From Angiostrongylus vasorum (Eukaryota > Nematoda > Chromadorea > Rhabditida > Metastrongylidae), in assembly GCA_018806985.1 (NCBI GenBank), contig JADANN010000309.1, positions 1,674,001 to 1,738,000 on the forward strand: DNA of 64,000 bases, read 5' to 3'. Within the stretch, counting starts at the first letter, position 1. Every line of letters begins with the position of its first letter. The notes beneath the pieces were generated by a model. It ran no database searches and was not told the DNA's origin. It was given only the letters and a program-made list of their open reading frames with translations. Below, in pieces: positions 53,191 through 64,000 of the stretch. Made by a program: the position numbers and the translations under genes.

Positions 53191-53435
53191 AAAATCATAC
53201 ATAGGACTATGTATAGTGTAAAGGAGCTGACAGATCGCAGTTAGTTTGCACTAGTAATATGAGTTAAGAACCAGCAAAACCTGAGAACGCCTCAGCAATC
53301 GACAAGCACGTAAATCATCAGGCTGGAGATGGCAAACGAACAAGATATTTTAGGTTTGCTTAAGGAGATGAGTATACCTGACAACTGAACATCTAGGAGG
53401 TATCAGTTCATAAATGTGCGGAAAGAATGCGTGGA
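53191..53435. other. no feature seen
   Basis: Short interval before a SINE-D. Confidence 0.35.
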
Positions 53436-53776
53436 ATTGAGATATTTGTAAAATTCCGTACCACAGATGTCTGCGGTGGCGAATGAACGCGTTATTACCC
53501 TTTCCGAGGGCTAATGCGTTCCCCACCACACCATACGCGTCCTTCGTTTTGCCTCTCTCTGCGCTACTCTGGATTTGAGCTTCCCAGATCAATCGCGTTG
53601 AGGAGTGATTGCTGATACCATTGACCGATAGAAAACTAGCTGAGAGAGATGCGAAACGAAGGACCCGCAAGGTGTGGTGAACGCATTACTCCCCGGAAAG
53701 GACAATAGCGCGTTCGTTCCCCCACCGCAGACACCTGTGGTCCGAAGTTTTGCAGATATCTCAGCATCATTGTGGT
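53436..53776. mobile_element. SINE-D, two-armed copy
   Basis: Left arm (GAGATATTTGTAAAATTCCG, TGTCTGCGGTGGCGAATGAA), spacer (CTTCCCAGATCAATCGCGTT), right arm (GGACCCGCAAGGTGTGGTGA, GCGCGTTCGTTCCCCCACCG, TTTTGCAGATATCTCAGCAT). It lacks the asymmetric tail of 31624-31686. Confidence 0.8.
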
Positions 53777-53879
53777 TTTGTCAATAAATTATCAGCACAG
53801 AGAAAAAGACACCATGTAATTTCACAATCGTTGTGCCAAAAAGCCATTCAGCAAATTAAAGCAATAAAAGAAGATGGAT

Positions 53880-53990
53880 TTCTAAAATTGTGGTTGTTCG
53901 AAGATCGTTTCGGACAATAAATGCAAGGAAAACGAATCGAATGCAAGACATGCTGGGATCCATATAGCAGAAGTGATTACGGTTTGTGTA
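53880..53990 (+). repeat. SINE-B, 3' fragment
   Basis: AATGCAAGGAAAACGAATCG and GCTGGGATCCATATAGCAGA match the SINE-B 3' end. Confidence 0.7.
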
Positions 53991-54019
53991 AAACAATGAA
54001 ATAGAAAACAATCTTCAAA

Positions 54020-54975
54020 GTCGGTTTGAACAGCTTCACAGATATCTTTCTTTCCCCTGAAGAAATCTTAGAAGAAACATGCCCAAACAGAGGAAGAGAC
54101 CTTGAATTCGCTCTCTTTCTTATAGCGAGGTCTTCTTCAAGTCCGTTTTCCTTTAATGCAAGGGTTTTTCATTCGCATTTCATGAGATCCAATGTCTCCG
54201 ACTATTCGTCGAACATAGCTGGCAGCGGAATTATTCGAAATAGAATGCCTTCTCATCGTGAGGCGTCTGGAGACTCTGATAGTTCTCCAGCGTATCTCCA
54301 ATAATTAACCGTGGTGAAACCACAGTTTGGTCCTGATTCGAGCTCGAATACATGTGTGGTCATTGTGTATTTCTCCAGAAGCAGCTGTAGCATGCAGGTC
54401 TGTGTGAAGTAAACTCCAACGATTGTCGTTCTATCTGACGAAGTCGCTTTTAGCAGGCTACTGTAAACTTCTTATAACACGCTGAGTTTTGAAAAACTCT
54501 CCCCAGAAGTGTTCATTCCGCCAAAAGTTCCTTCTGTAAGCCGTATGGCCTGTCTTTTTCCCGAATTTATCTATTGATGTGATCTAGTTAGTGTTGTGAT
54601 TTTTTCTTCTCAATGCGATGTCGTCAAATCTGATGCAAAAACCTTTAAGATAACACTTCATTGACAACGGAGGCTGGAGAAGGAACGATCAATTTGATGA
54701 CGAACGGACTGTTTTGCTCATAAGCGTCTTTAGAATGTTCGTAGTTTCTCAGTGTAAACAGCAATGGTATTTTTATTCAAACTGCAAACAAATGTAACGA
54801 TCGATGGAAAAAATATACGTTGACCAAGAGCGAGCTTGAAAATCACAAAGTGTTGTTTGGCTTCAAGTTAAAAATAAAACGAAAATGAAGCCGAATGTTG
54901 CTGAGAAAATTGCAGCGGCGTTGTCAACGGCGCCCACCGGGTCAGCGAAGTGAGTCTGCTGGTGTTGTCAGATTC
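54020..54975. repeat. dispersed duplication, copy 2 (partner 30320-31900)
   Basis: Uninterrupted copy lacking both the SINE-A and the SINE-D of the partner, giving exact empty sites near 54593 and 54762. On the minus strand, about 54245-54370, a frame reads LLEKYTMTTHVFELESGPNC then GFTTVNYWRYAGELSESPD. The partner reads AKYTMTVHVTDLESGANC and GFIMGHYWMYTEIYQTPQ in the same frame. A second minus block (about 54050-54150, RKRANSRSLPLFGHVSSK versus RKRTDSCSPPMPGRVSLK) is also frame-conserved. The protein is unrecognised. Confidence 0.85.
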
Positions 54976-55122
54976 TTTGAGATGATAAGGTTCGTCTTTG
55001 GATTCGGTTGATGCTTAAGAAAGTGCTGCTTCCTTTCATTAACTCATGCTCGCTGAGCGTTTCTTTTTAGAACCCTAAGAATACTTTCAAAATTGTTCCC
55101 AGAGGAAGTTGTCAGTGTATAG
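54885..55122 (+). CDS. possible two-exon small gene in duplication copy 2
   Basis: Exon 54885-54949 (MKPNVAEKIAAALSTAPTGS) ends in phase 2 at donor GTGAGT. A 121-nt intron ending TTTCTTTTTAG leads to 55071 onward, which continues in phase (KTLRILSKLFPEEVVSV) to TAG at 55120-55122. The first exon is shared with 31811-31875; the second exon lies outside the duplication. Splice sites are good, but the protein is only about 38 residues. It could be the 5' end of a longer gene with a donor at AGTGTATAG, or chance. Confidence 0.3.
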
Positions 55123-55834
55123 ACCGCAGCTAGATTTGCTGCCATCTGATCGCACTCGATTCTAATTACCGACTCCCTCCTAATACGAGAATTCTTACTT
55201 TTCCATGGTATCGCTACAAACACACGCACCAATGTCAACCGATGTTTGTTGATGTCAAACAACAATCGCCAGAAAGATTGTCCTCACTTATAGTCACCGG
55301 CCAGAAAATTTTCAAAAATTTCAGAAAAAAAAAGAACTTTATCCGAAAGCCCAGCTATGAATGGATGTCTTAACAACCGCTGTTCTGGATAAAGCATAGT
55401 CAAAAATGCGGCAAGTCACCAGTAGATTCGAAAACACCGATAGCTATTTGGAGTGACAATGAAAATTCACCCATGCATGGTTGTCACGAGACAATAACAA
55501 GAGGCTCGCTCGATAGTTTATGTGCTTTTTTATTTGCAACAAAAAAGTATAAGCTCAAAGGCGGTAACGTCTTACATCACTGAAGGTAGTTATGATGCTT
55601 ATTGTTCGTGCGACCCTTATCGCAGCACGGCTACGGAAAGCACTCTGTAACAACTACTCAGTTGAATGACACCTCGATTTCACTGCTTACTTATTCTTCT
55701 TTTCCTGCCTCAAGCGGTTTCAGACCTTTCAGAGGTAATTCTTGTAGCGATCGTTGAATTCTTTTCACAACAGCAACACTAACGCGCTGATGATGTACGG
55801 ACATAGTAGGTTTCATAAAGATTCACTTCTAACA
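55123..55834. other. no recognisable gene
   Basis: The minus frame 55044-55265 overlaps the preceding candidate on the other strand. No repeat. Confidence 0.4.
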
Positions 55835-56170
55835 GTTCCCAGGATGGACTTTCTATTAACCTCGGCACTGGAATATGAATGCGTTGTTTTCTTGTTCAGC
55901 AATCGAACTGAGTCATCAACCATATGCGACTATAATCAGCTGTTCTAATCTTCCTCATTGGAAGTCACGTAAAAAAGCGGCTCTGAAGAAGGCGATACTG
56001 CCGAGACGTCAGCTATTGTTGTTTTGTTGCATTGTGTTTTTCTATGGAAGTAAAAGTATGCTGTTTAACAACCTCGCAATTGCTGAACAAGAAAACGACG
56101 TTCTCAGATTCAATTTTTATTTCGATATTAAAAATCTTGTTAGAATCAACGTTCATAGGATTCGATAGAC
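55835..56170 (+). mobile_element. PLE tail and leader with hammerhead-like motif
   Basis: ATCAACCATATGCGACTATA, AATCAGCTGTTCTAATCTTC, then the motif at 55977-56014: GCGGCT-CTGAAGA, AGGCGATACTGCC, GAGAC-GTC-AGCT (one core change, A to G). The leader TGTTTAACAACCTCGCAATT follows. Confidence 0.8.
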
Positions 56171-56622
56171 TTATCACATCAGCTTCGAAATCTGATGTTG
56201 GGAAGGAGGCGATGAGTTATTCATAGAAGTGCTAGAAAAAGTTATGAAAGAACTCTTAGGCTTCGATGTTCCAAATTCCAGACATCGTTTAAGTTCTTCA
56301 TTTTTCTTTGATTGATCCCACAAGGATATAATAGTTACTCATGAATATGGAGGTATTCCATTTAGTGACTATTCAAATAGCCAGTGACTACGTTCGCTGT
56401 TTTCTCGTGCAATATCCTCATGCAAAACACCCAGTGGGAGCCTTAGCTCCAACGCATCCGAATAAAAGGATCTTTCAACTTTACATACGACCAAATCGAC
56501 ACCTCTCTAGCAACCTCTTAAGGTCTATTTTTCAGCTTTTCCATAATCACCAAAACGTCACGTCAGAGGAACAGCGCTATCTTTTCACTGAGTTTCATCA
56601 GCAGCATTCTTATCGTTTCAGA
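56171..56622. other. no confident gene
   Basis: Frame 56341-56646 (101 codons; MNMEVFHLVTIQIASDYVRC) could be coding upstream of the block at 56623, but no splice or domain evidence supports it. Confidence 0.35.
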
Positions 56623-56763
56623 CTTTCGCCACATTCGTCGATTTAAATGGCTTATTGGCGAGCAACGTCTCTCTGCAATGCAAACTGGACATGGCGACTT
56701 TCTACATGAGTCTCTCGCAGTTCATACGAACCAAGATATCGTGCGTGAAACGTGGTGGATGTG
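56623..56763 (+). CDS. possible exon, unrecognised
   Basis: After a consensus nematode acceptor (TATCGTTTCAG) the frame reads FRHIRRFKWLIGEQRLSAMQ, TGHGDFLHESLAVHTNQDIV and RETWWM to a stop at 56761-56763. Strongly protein-like, unknown family. It could be a terminal exon or part of a mobile-element protein. Confidence 0.35.
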
Positions 56764-57210
56764 ATTCGTCTCAGAAGGAAATCCTTAACAAGAACATATA
56801 CGCTGCTAAACGTGAGCAAACATCGCCACATCTACAGTAGCTGGAAAAGAACTTTTTAAGAGTTCTTAAGAGTCAATTTAAAGAAAACGATCTAGAATAA
56901 AATAGGCAAATTATTTCAGCATAAAAGATGAAAATGTTGCTTCCGCAACTCGAAGGGTTCTCGGGGTCATACTCCTGCTTGCTCAACTGATTATTTCTTA
57001 CACAAATTCTTTGGTATTCGCAACAGGACAATCTTCATGAACAGCTTGTACTCAACAAGCATATTGAAAGATATTTATGAAGGTCCTTCCAGTCACCTTA
57101 CTTGAGCAGGATGACTGCACGTGAAGTCCTTCACCTGCCTGGGATTTTCTCGTTTTGAAGACAAAATGTCAACCGTCTTAAGAAAAGTACATGAAGTTTA
57201 TTGTTTCTAG

Positions 57211-57427
57211 AAATAAGAAACTCGGCGGTGATATTATCGTGTCTTGGAGCTGTGCCTCTTTATCGCAATTTTCACTTCAGTGGGAAGAATCCTGGTGGTT
57301 TTCTTCTAGGAGGAACTTCGGAGTCCAAGACAGGGTGGCTGTGGAGCGAAAAAGAATGGTATAAAACTTCCTCGTTATCAACTCCATATCAGGACAGATG
57401 TGGTGGTACTTCTATCTTCATTCGTGA
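57211..57427 (+). pseudogene. protein-like exon with in-frame stop
   Basis: After acceptor TTGTTTCTAG the frame reads KKLGGDIIVSWSCASLSQFS, LQWEESWWFSSRRNFGVQD and RVAVERKRMV, then TAA (57362-57364). It resumes as NFLVINSISGQMWWYFYLHS to TGA at 57425-57427. Two coherent blocks in one frame, split by a stop, suggest a decayed exon. A 34-nt intron with GT-AG ends (57359-57392) would avoid the stop but is shorter than usual nematode introns. Family not recognised. Confidence 0.35.
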
Positions 57428-58454
57428 CTGAAAGTGAGGCATTGTTGTCACAGCATCCACCTCACTTCTTCAAACTAGTTTGTTTGTGAGCTGTTTCCAA
57501 TAACTCTTTTGTCTATTCCAATATGAATCCGCGTACAAAATTCTTCTACAAATTGCATTTGCTACCAACCGTGTTGTGGCGGTAATAGTGCGGTCTGAAC
57601 TTTTCTTTGAGGAACTACGGCTGGTTCGGCATAAGTTTTAAGTCCGTTGACAAACAACTTGTAATCCTCAGTCGAATATTCCTTAGTCGGGTTATCGTTT
57701 GAGGAGAAGATTTCATTAAGATATTCTCACCATTGAAGGCTTGTGTTGTTCTTCTTATGTAGTGATAACAGTTATTATTTATCTTGTGGCTGAAGCGATC
57801 TTCACACTGAGAAGCCGGTTAAAGGACCCGGTACAGAATGATGGCACGCTTGAAGTGTCAAAGAAGCATCATCTTTTATGTCTGCAGTAGTGTTGCTGCT
57901 GTTCGTGCTAGTCCTGCCATTTGGACACTCTTATGTCCATCGTCGATGTTCTTTCTTCTCGAAAAATAATGTCTCAGTAGAATCTCGATAGAATAGAAGT
58001 GCTTTAGTCAAGAGTCTTGAAAGACGCTTTCCACTCTCATTCCGATCCCCTAATCCGGTTTTTCCCATCTTTCATTCATCTTCGCTAGCGTTTTCTGAGT
58101 TCTACAGTGGCGAACCTACAGAACTTTTCGTTTTCGATTACTTCCTCCAAATGGTTGCAAAACGCTTCCAATTCGCTTACTTCAGCAAGCTTGAATAGCA
58201 ATACTCCTCCCACCAATTACAAGTGTCCCATCATATAATTGGGACATGTTGGCACACCTTCTTTTCGTTTCTTGTAACGCGACGACATGAAATTTATTGC
58301 GACAAACGGCCTCAAGAGAAGTGTAAAGGTCGGCATCTGTGAAGACTGTTCTGCTATTATTGCTTTAGAGCATTAAACCATTGCTGGGTATTGAGACCGC
58401 TACATTGCTGGTTGAGCTACTATTGCTTCATTAACCCACAAAGAATCTTAGCTC
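57428..58454. other. no recognisable gene
   Basis: No motif-bearing frame or repeat match; possible 5' region of the NRF-6-like gene. Confidence 0.4.
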
Positions 58455-58705
58455 AAGCTTTCCCTTAGGTCACCACCGCAGGAATTCGCCGACACTTGTG
58501 AATCACAGCAAGGCTTGCCACCTTGGGATTGATTTGATTCCTAGAAGGCGGCAATTCGTGGTATTGGTTCATTTATAGATGGGCTTCCAGTCGGAGACGT
58601 GGAACTCCTTCTCAACTTATGAAGCCATGCTATGTGGACCTCTATATCGCAGTACGATATCGAGGAACATCTCTCAAGCACAATGAGGCGACAAACTATT
58701 GAGGA
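58455..58705 (+). repeat. repeat C, strongly diverged
   Basis: GGTCACCACCGCAGGAATTC, CTTGCCACCTTGGGATTG, TGGTATTGGTTCATTTATAG and CACAATGAGGCGACAAACTA follow the order of repeat C. Confidence 0.65.
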
Positions 58706-58857
58706 CGTCTCTACATAAATTAAATATTTTTTAGTTGTTGAAAAATTCTAACTTGAATGAATTTTACGTCTAAAGGCTCATAAACAGCCCTTATTCGAGA
58801 TTATTCCATTATTACTTGTTTCTCTAATGTTGTCAACTTACTAGCAGGTAATTGTTA

Positions 58858-59135
58858 AGGCCGCGTGTGGCGCTGTGGTCGGAGATGTCCTGCCCTACTC
58901 ACTGGATCGCTCCCTCGCGCCCACGGCTCACCAAGCCTTCCATCCTTCCGGGGTCGGCTATTTGGTACCAGATTTGTCTGGGAAGATAGAATCACTAGCT
59001 TGATACATCGGTAGACCACCGCGAGGTATTGTAAAGGCCAGATATGCATTCACTCACTCCCAGCGATGCTTAATGAAGTTGAATGTATGACGCATCCCTC
59101 AAGGATTGATCAATGCCGAGAGCTTTATGCTTTAA
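58858..59135 (+). mobile_element. SINE-A, full-length
   Basis: Head GGCCGCGTGTGGCGCTGTGG, body CCATCCTTCCGGGGTCGGCT and CTTGATACATCGGTAGACCA, 3' part GAATGTATGACGCATCCCTC and GAGAGCTTTATGC. Confidence 0.9.
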
Positions 59136-59394
59136 TTGCTGACGAGTTTCGTTCCATCTAGTTTTAAAGCCTTACCAACTTTTTTTACAGCACCAACTCA
59201 TACGGATGTTTTTTAGAGGAAGAAACAAAATAAGATTAGATGCCGAACGAATTTAATAAGGGATGGTATGCCGAACGCAACTTTCTATATGGAAATATTT
59301 CATCACAGGACCTTTTATAATTGAGCAGTTTTCTAAAATAATTGCTCTACAATCAATTCGTAGCGTATTCATAGCGTCCATGGTAAGATTTCAG

Positions 59395-62300
59395 AGCTGG
59401 ATGCTTTTGGGAAGTTACCGGCGGGAATTATGGAGTTGCCGACGGCCAGCATTGGCTCGTACGTCGAGTGCAACGAACTGCTCGCTCCTTATAAAACTCA
59501 CTACTGCTTTGCTGGAATGCAGTTCAACAACGTGGTTAGTGTTCATGATAGAAATAAGGCTACATAAGCAAGCATGCACTTTTAACGTAAATCATGCTGC
59601 TCTGTCACTGTGCCAATCATAAAAATGCCAACTAAGAAGAAAAAACTAGGAAGCAGAAGACCGCAACGTAGAAGAAATTCAAGAGGTTGTACCTATAGAG
59701 GGTGCTTGAGAGAGTCGAATGAAAATTAGTCACTAGTTTGGATGGCGTGCCCACACATGTCGTGCGGCCTCATACAGTCTTTCTGTAAGGAGAACGTCGT
59801 GTTAGTACTATACGTAGCTGCGGTTGCAGCATAGGGATTCCCTCCTCCCTTCTTATTGAAATGTTGAATACTCCTCGTGTGAGGACGTTTCCGAACTCTA
59901 ACGACGTGCTCCACTAATCGACCAAGCGACAGAGAACGACGTAACTGTATAGTATGCCAAGTCCTGGTCGAATGTTCAAAAGCCTAGGTCTCGTTGGATG
60001 ACCATTATCCTCTTGTCGACGAAAGTTCCACAACTTAATCCAAAGCAATAGTATTTCTCTGAACGATGTCTCACATCCTGTTGTCCGGTGCAAGTGTTCC
60101 CCCATTTAAGGAAATTTTCCGTAATGTTTGACTAGACTGGTGCTCCATCAAAACGGGAACATGTTGTGAAGAAATATTTCTCAATAAGAGGTTTAATAAA
60201 GGTAATGGCCAACGAAAATCCACGACAAACAACCACTGTTCTTTTTGATAGCAGAGCAACAATATATATGGCAATGCAGAAAAAGTAGTACCCTACAGCT
60301 TCCCCAGTCCATGTTGGAAACTAGCAACACCTTCATTAGACGATTCAGCAAGCGGTTACGTGTCGATTCCTCAAAGCTTTTTTTGAGAGAGTGATAAGAA
60401 TGAAATACAGTTAACGTACAGATGGTAACGGACGGACAGGCGTAACGTACATACGTACAGATGGTCGTGTGTAAAATTTGAAAGTGTTAAGATTCAACGA
60501 AGGAAACAAAATGGGAACAAAAACAACGATTTCTCATGAATCGGCTGTCCATCATTACGAAATAATGCACCACCTTGAAAAAAGCTGCTACAGAGGTTCT
60601 GCACAGCGTCAAACGGGACACTGATAACTGTGCAGCGCACTAGTGAATCGTTATAGGTTAGTCATATACAACGCAGAGCTCAATGATGTCTTATGATTAA
60701 TGTTCTAGAAGGTAACAAACGTTTACATGCAAATGCAGTACCATCTGCAAATCATGGACGATAACATTCTCTTAAATGATCCATGTAATTCTGCTGTGTT
60801 ACAGAGTGTCGACGTAACCATGGAGAAGCTAACAGTGAAGTTGGCAGTTTGCATGCCAAGAAGTTGCGACGAACGGGTGAGCGATCTTTTATGTTACCAC
60901 AGGGGTGAGTTGTCAAACACACCAGGGAGTGCCGGGAATTTGTCGTTTTCTGGCGCACGTCTTACCTGCTTCCGAGGATCGTCGGTGTTATCAACGTTGC
61001 CGAGTACATTGAATTCTTTCAGGACATCCCGCTACTGATGAGCTCAATCATTAAGCGGCACTTTTTACCTATAGGATTTAGCGACGCAGTTTGTGTCTCA
61101 ACCAGTGTCGTACCGACAACGTCGTTTTGGATTTTCATGTGAGCTAGCATTTCACATTTGCAGTCTTCACGTGCTGCATAGCCAAGCAAAAATATGGGAT
61201 GACAAGTAGAAATTTAGAGCTTTCTCGTCATTTTACGTGTTGTGGGCTATTCTTGCTACTATCACCGACTACGTTCTGCATGTCGATAATAGCTGTAACG
61301 CAAAGACCACCACAGGTATGAGCAACTTCATTGGCAATCGGGGCAATGAAAATTTGCTGTTGCACATGAGAGGTCCGTCGATCCTTTGTTACACATGCAC
61401 CACTCTACCCTCAAAACACAGTGACAATTCAGTACACATTTCGATTATCAATGTACCTGTGTACTGTATTCTTAAGAAAAGTGGCTTGTAATCCGACAGC
61501 GCGACGAGATGGCAAACGGTTTTTGATAGCTCGAAACATCTGAGGTGCATCCAAACTCCAGCTTTCTTTGCACCTCGAATAGAAGCCAACAGCACACGTT
61601 TTTCATATGTTGGTTGCTCGTTCTGTACCTATTTCTAAATAAGCGTCACCTTTTCTTCTTGCGATTTTTTGTTCGAAGGAGGTGCTTAGTTCAGGGAAAT
61701 ACAGAGCGATCCGTACTCTTATCAATACGCTGTCTCTGCAAAATAACAAATAACAGCATTGCGTACATTAGTTATCTTCAACTTTATAAGGCTAAAGTTA
61801 AAAAAGGATAAAGCTCTCGGGGTTGATCAATCCCTGAGGGATGCTCCGTGCACTCGACTTCATTAAGCGTCGTGTGAGGTGACTGAATGCATATCTGGCC
61901 TTTTCAATGACTCTTGGTGGCTTACCGATGTATCGAGCCAATGCTGCTATCCTCCTTGACAAGTCTGGTTCCAATTTTCCGACCGCGGAGGGATGGAAGG
62001 TTCGGTGGCCCATATCCGCAGGGATCGATTTCACGTGTGCATTGCAGGGCGCCTCCAACCAGTGAGCCACACGCGGCTTTTTTAAGGTTATCAACAATAA
62101 AAAACTTAAGTTTTCAACACTTTTCTTCGAACGTGCTAAAAATGGCCGTAAAAAGATTTCTATCATTTCACATACTTGAAACCTTTGTTAAAATTTAGCT
62201 CATAACTGCATTTGACATCTGTTGCTTTTGAGCTATGAGCATATTCCTTGCATTCTCATTCTATTCGAATGGTGCTGTTCTTCTGGATGTTGGCCCACCG

Positions 62301-62808
62301 AAGGAGGGCACCCTGCGATCATTAGCGTCGATCCGATTCATCTCGATGACTTGGGTGGTTAGTTCTCATGCGATCGGAGCAGCAAGTCTAAGTGGTTAGT
62401 CAGTAGCAGATTTATTCTTGGTGTTTGTCGCGAGAGTTACAAAAAAGTCTCTGAGAAGAAACATTGAAATGGAACTGTTGGACGTTCCCATTTCGTCTCA
62501 GGATGGCAAAAAAATAATGATATCCGATGTCACTGATTGTATCAGGAATCTCTTTGGACGTCATGAAGTGTTAAGATTTTCGATTTCACAGAATTAGTTC
62601 AGAATGTTTCAGAGTCAATACTTCCGATGCTCGCAATATGGAATCCGTTGCTGTCGACGACAATTACCAACGGCTTTCTATCCATCGACACGTTCTTCCT
62701 ACTCTCCGGAGTTCTCGTTGCGTATTTGTTCTTCAGGGCACGTCCACGTTCAGAATTTGTGAAGAATCCGATGACCTGGATACTCTTCTATGTCCATCGT
62801 TACCTGAG
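59395..62808 (+). CDS. NRF-6-like multipass membrane acyltransferase, six exons, 3' part not found
   Basis: Exons with matching phases: 59395-59534, 60805-60904, 61075-61138, 61218-61315, 62233-62394, 62592-62808. Each has GT-AG ends; acceptors include GATTTCAG, TGTTACAG and TTTCACAG. Together they read the extracellular NRF domain: LDAFGKLPAGIMELP, GSYVECNELL, THYCFAGMQ, LAVCMPRSCDERVSDLL. A first membrane segment follows (FWIFIAFSSFYVLWAILATI). The start of the acyltransferase-3 domain comes next: SLASIRFISMTWVVSSHA, which contains the family's Arg-X10-His motif, then NGFLSIDTFFLLSGVLVAYL and MTWILFYVHRYLR. In C. elegans, NRF-6 and NDG-4 belong to this family and affect fluoxetine response and lipid/yolk handling. 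The molecular substrate is generally unknown. The signal-peptide exon was not identified. The next exon, expected to begin with the conserved R-x-x-P after HRYLR, is not seen before 64000. The gene is either continued beyond the window or truncated. Confidence 0.85.
61802..62077 (-). mobile_element. SINE-A, full-length, inside an intron of the NRF-6-like gene
   Basis: In plus coordinates: AAAGGATAAAGCTCTCGGGG, GAGCCAATGCTGCTATCCTC, GCGCCTCCAACCAGTGAGCC to CACACGCGGC. It occupies much of the intron 61316-62232, antisense to the gene. Confidence 0.9.
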
Positions 62809-64000
62809 GTCAGTGTTTAGTATTGCACTTTACCCTAATGTGACACTCCTTCACTATTAAATGTTTACATACTGTTTGGTACTGGTTTTGTCCCAGGTTA
62901 AGCTCAAATTGACGATTTTCTATCAATATCATAAGATCGTTTAATCAATGCGATCATAATAGTGCACATTGATTCCGATGCATACGTGCGGCACAACTTA
63001 CATGCGTACTATTTCAGTTCGGTGACGTAGTTTCCCGCTCAGTGTTTTTGCTTTTATCTAGTTTTTCAGTGTTTAGTATTCATTGTGTCGGTGGCACAGA
63101 TGTTGTCTTGTGGTGTTAGACCGTGGGGGTGGTGGTGGGGATATCGTCTATACCTTATAGTTAATGGGAAACCTATTGGAACGAGTTTGTTCCTCACGAG
63201 TGTGGTGACAAGAGTCCTGGAGAGTCTGTTGCTGGTGACAATGGTGCCAAGGTATATCCGGAAGAATGGAGGGTCTAAGTTCCTACAGAACTTCTTTGGA
63301 AGCGTTACAGGGTTCTCACAACGTTAATGGTTTGCACATAAACTACCCTTTTTACAATTTACACTCCATTATCACCACCTAACGTTTCACGTTATGAGAC
63401 CGCTGAAATAGTCTGAGCATGTACATGTGTTCAACCCTTTGCATCTAGTGGGGACCTGGATGACAAATTCCGTGACACATCTGATCATTGTATTTTAATA
63501 ATTCGATATACCAACCAATACAACGTCTCTATTTCTTCGGGCTTCTTACGTTCTCTTGCAGAACAAAATCGATGGCAGAAACACTATCATCGAAGAGAAC
63601 TCAATTAGAATTTCACCACGAAATCTGTAGCCGCTAGATTGATTTATGCAGACGGTTGCCACGCTTGGCTGCACATTTTCACAGTAGACCCTGCATGCAG
63701 TCTCCAAATATGTTTGAAGGACTAGGTGAAGCCGAATATGCCTAAACTGTGAGTGAAAATAATGTGTGTTTGAACCATTAGGAAAGAGAGCTCCCTGTAG
63801 CATTGGCTAGTATTCTTAACGTATGAAGAATAGAGGACCCTTAAAAAGTAGTTGGTCCACAAAGAAAATTTGATTCGCTATTCTTCCCATAACTCGTGCT
63901 TTACATTGCATCTGGAATGAAAGTGAGTCAACAGCTCTTCAACTACAGTTCTTGTCATAACCGTAAATCCACTAGAACATTTCTCAAAGTCTGCTTTTTG
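62809..64000. other. no confident gene; expected intron or downstream region of the NRF-6-like gene
   Basis: I searched for the next acyltransferase exon and found none. A minus frame at 63546-63803 (FRHIRLHLVLQTYLETACRV, CRVYCENVQPSVATVCINQS) sits between an acceptor-like CTACAG and a possible donor and could be an exon on the opposite strand. The evidence is weak. Confidence 0.35.

Noticed and set aside
61798..62166. 122-codon minus frame
   Set aside because: Almost entirely a SINE-A copy in an intron of the NRF-6-like gene. Similar pseudo-proteins arise from every well-preserved SINE-A.
63085..63327. 80-codon plus frame as the next exon of the NRF-6-like gene
   Set aside because: It does not begin with the expected conserved residues, has no acyltransferase motif, and does not match the phase left by the exon ending at 62808.

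Overview
This window looks like nuclear DNA of a parasitic nematode, most likely a strongylid (hookworm-type) roundworm. The evidence is nematode-style splice acceptors (TTTCAG, TTTTAG), one gene of the nematode-expanded NRF-6 / acyltransferase-3 family, degraded RTE-type LINEs, Penelope-like elements (PLEs) with GIY-YIG endonuclease remnants, and dense tRNA-derived SINEs. There are no prokaryotic operons, rRNA genes, CRISPR arrays or functional tRNA genes. Species assignment is inference; I could run no search.

Layout. Most of the window is a transposon graveyard. I group the interspersed repeats into families with my own labels. SINE-A is about 280 bp, tRNA-derived, with a TTTATCC-type tail, and has about 15 copies. 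SINE-B is about 400 bp, tRNA-derived, with about 11 copies. SINE-D is about 400 bp and carries two tRNA-like arms in inverted orientation, with about 9 copies. Repeat C is about 380 bp with about 5 copies. Four RTE-clade LINE corpses lie at 8.6-11.25 kb (+), 20.1-21.2 kb (-), 25.9-27.7 kb (+) and 47.6-48.7 kb (-). PLE remnants lie at 1.7-2.1, 19.0-20.1, 32.3-33.4, 35.5-36.3, 45.1-46.6, 47.1-47.6 and 55.8-56.2 kb. About fifteen short motifs with the core of a minimal hammerhead ribozyme accompany PLE tails.

Genes. Two multi-exon genes are convincing. One is a PDZ-domain gene at about 41.9-44.8 kb (+); its PDZ fold is spread over three exons and interrupted by introns holding repeat fragments. 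The other is an NRF-6-like multipass membrane acyltransferase at 59.4-62.8 kb (+), with six phase-compatible exons, a SINE-A in one intron, and a 3' half not found in the window. Weaker candidate exons lie near 4.0-4.8, 15.3-15.7, 25.3, 28.4-29.0, 49.2-49.5, 50.2-50.9, 52.1, 55.0, 56.6 and 57.2 kb; several have in-frame stops or frameshifts and are probably decayed.

Two pairs of dispersed duplications (30.3-31.9 with 54.0-55.0 kb; 6.7-7.2 with 52.9-53.2 kb) act as natural filled-site/empty-site comparisons. They define target-site duplications of a SINE-A, a SINE-D and a PLE-tail repeat exactly. The most interesting signals are the hammerhead-like motifs with compensatory stem changes, the fold-back double-tRNA SINE-D family, and a conserved reading frame inside the larger duplication.
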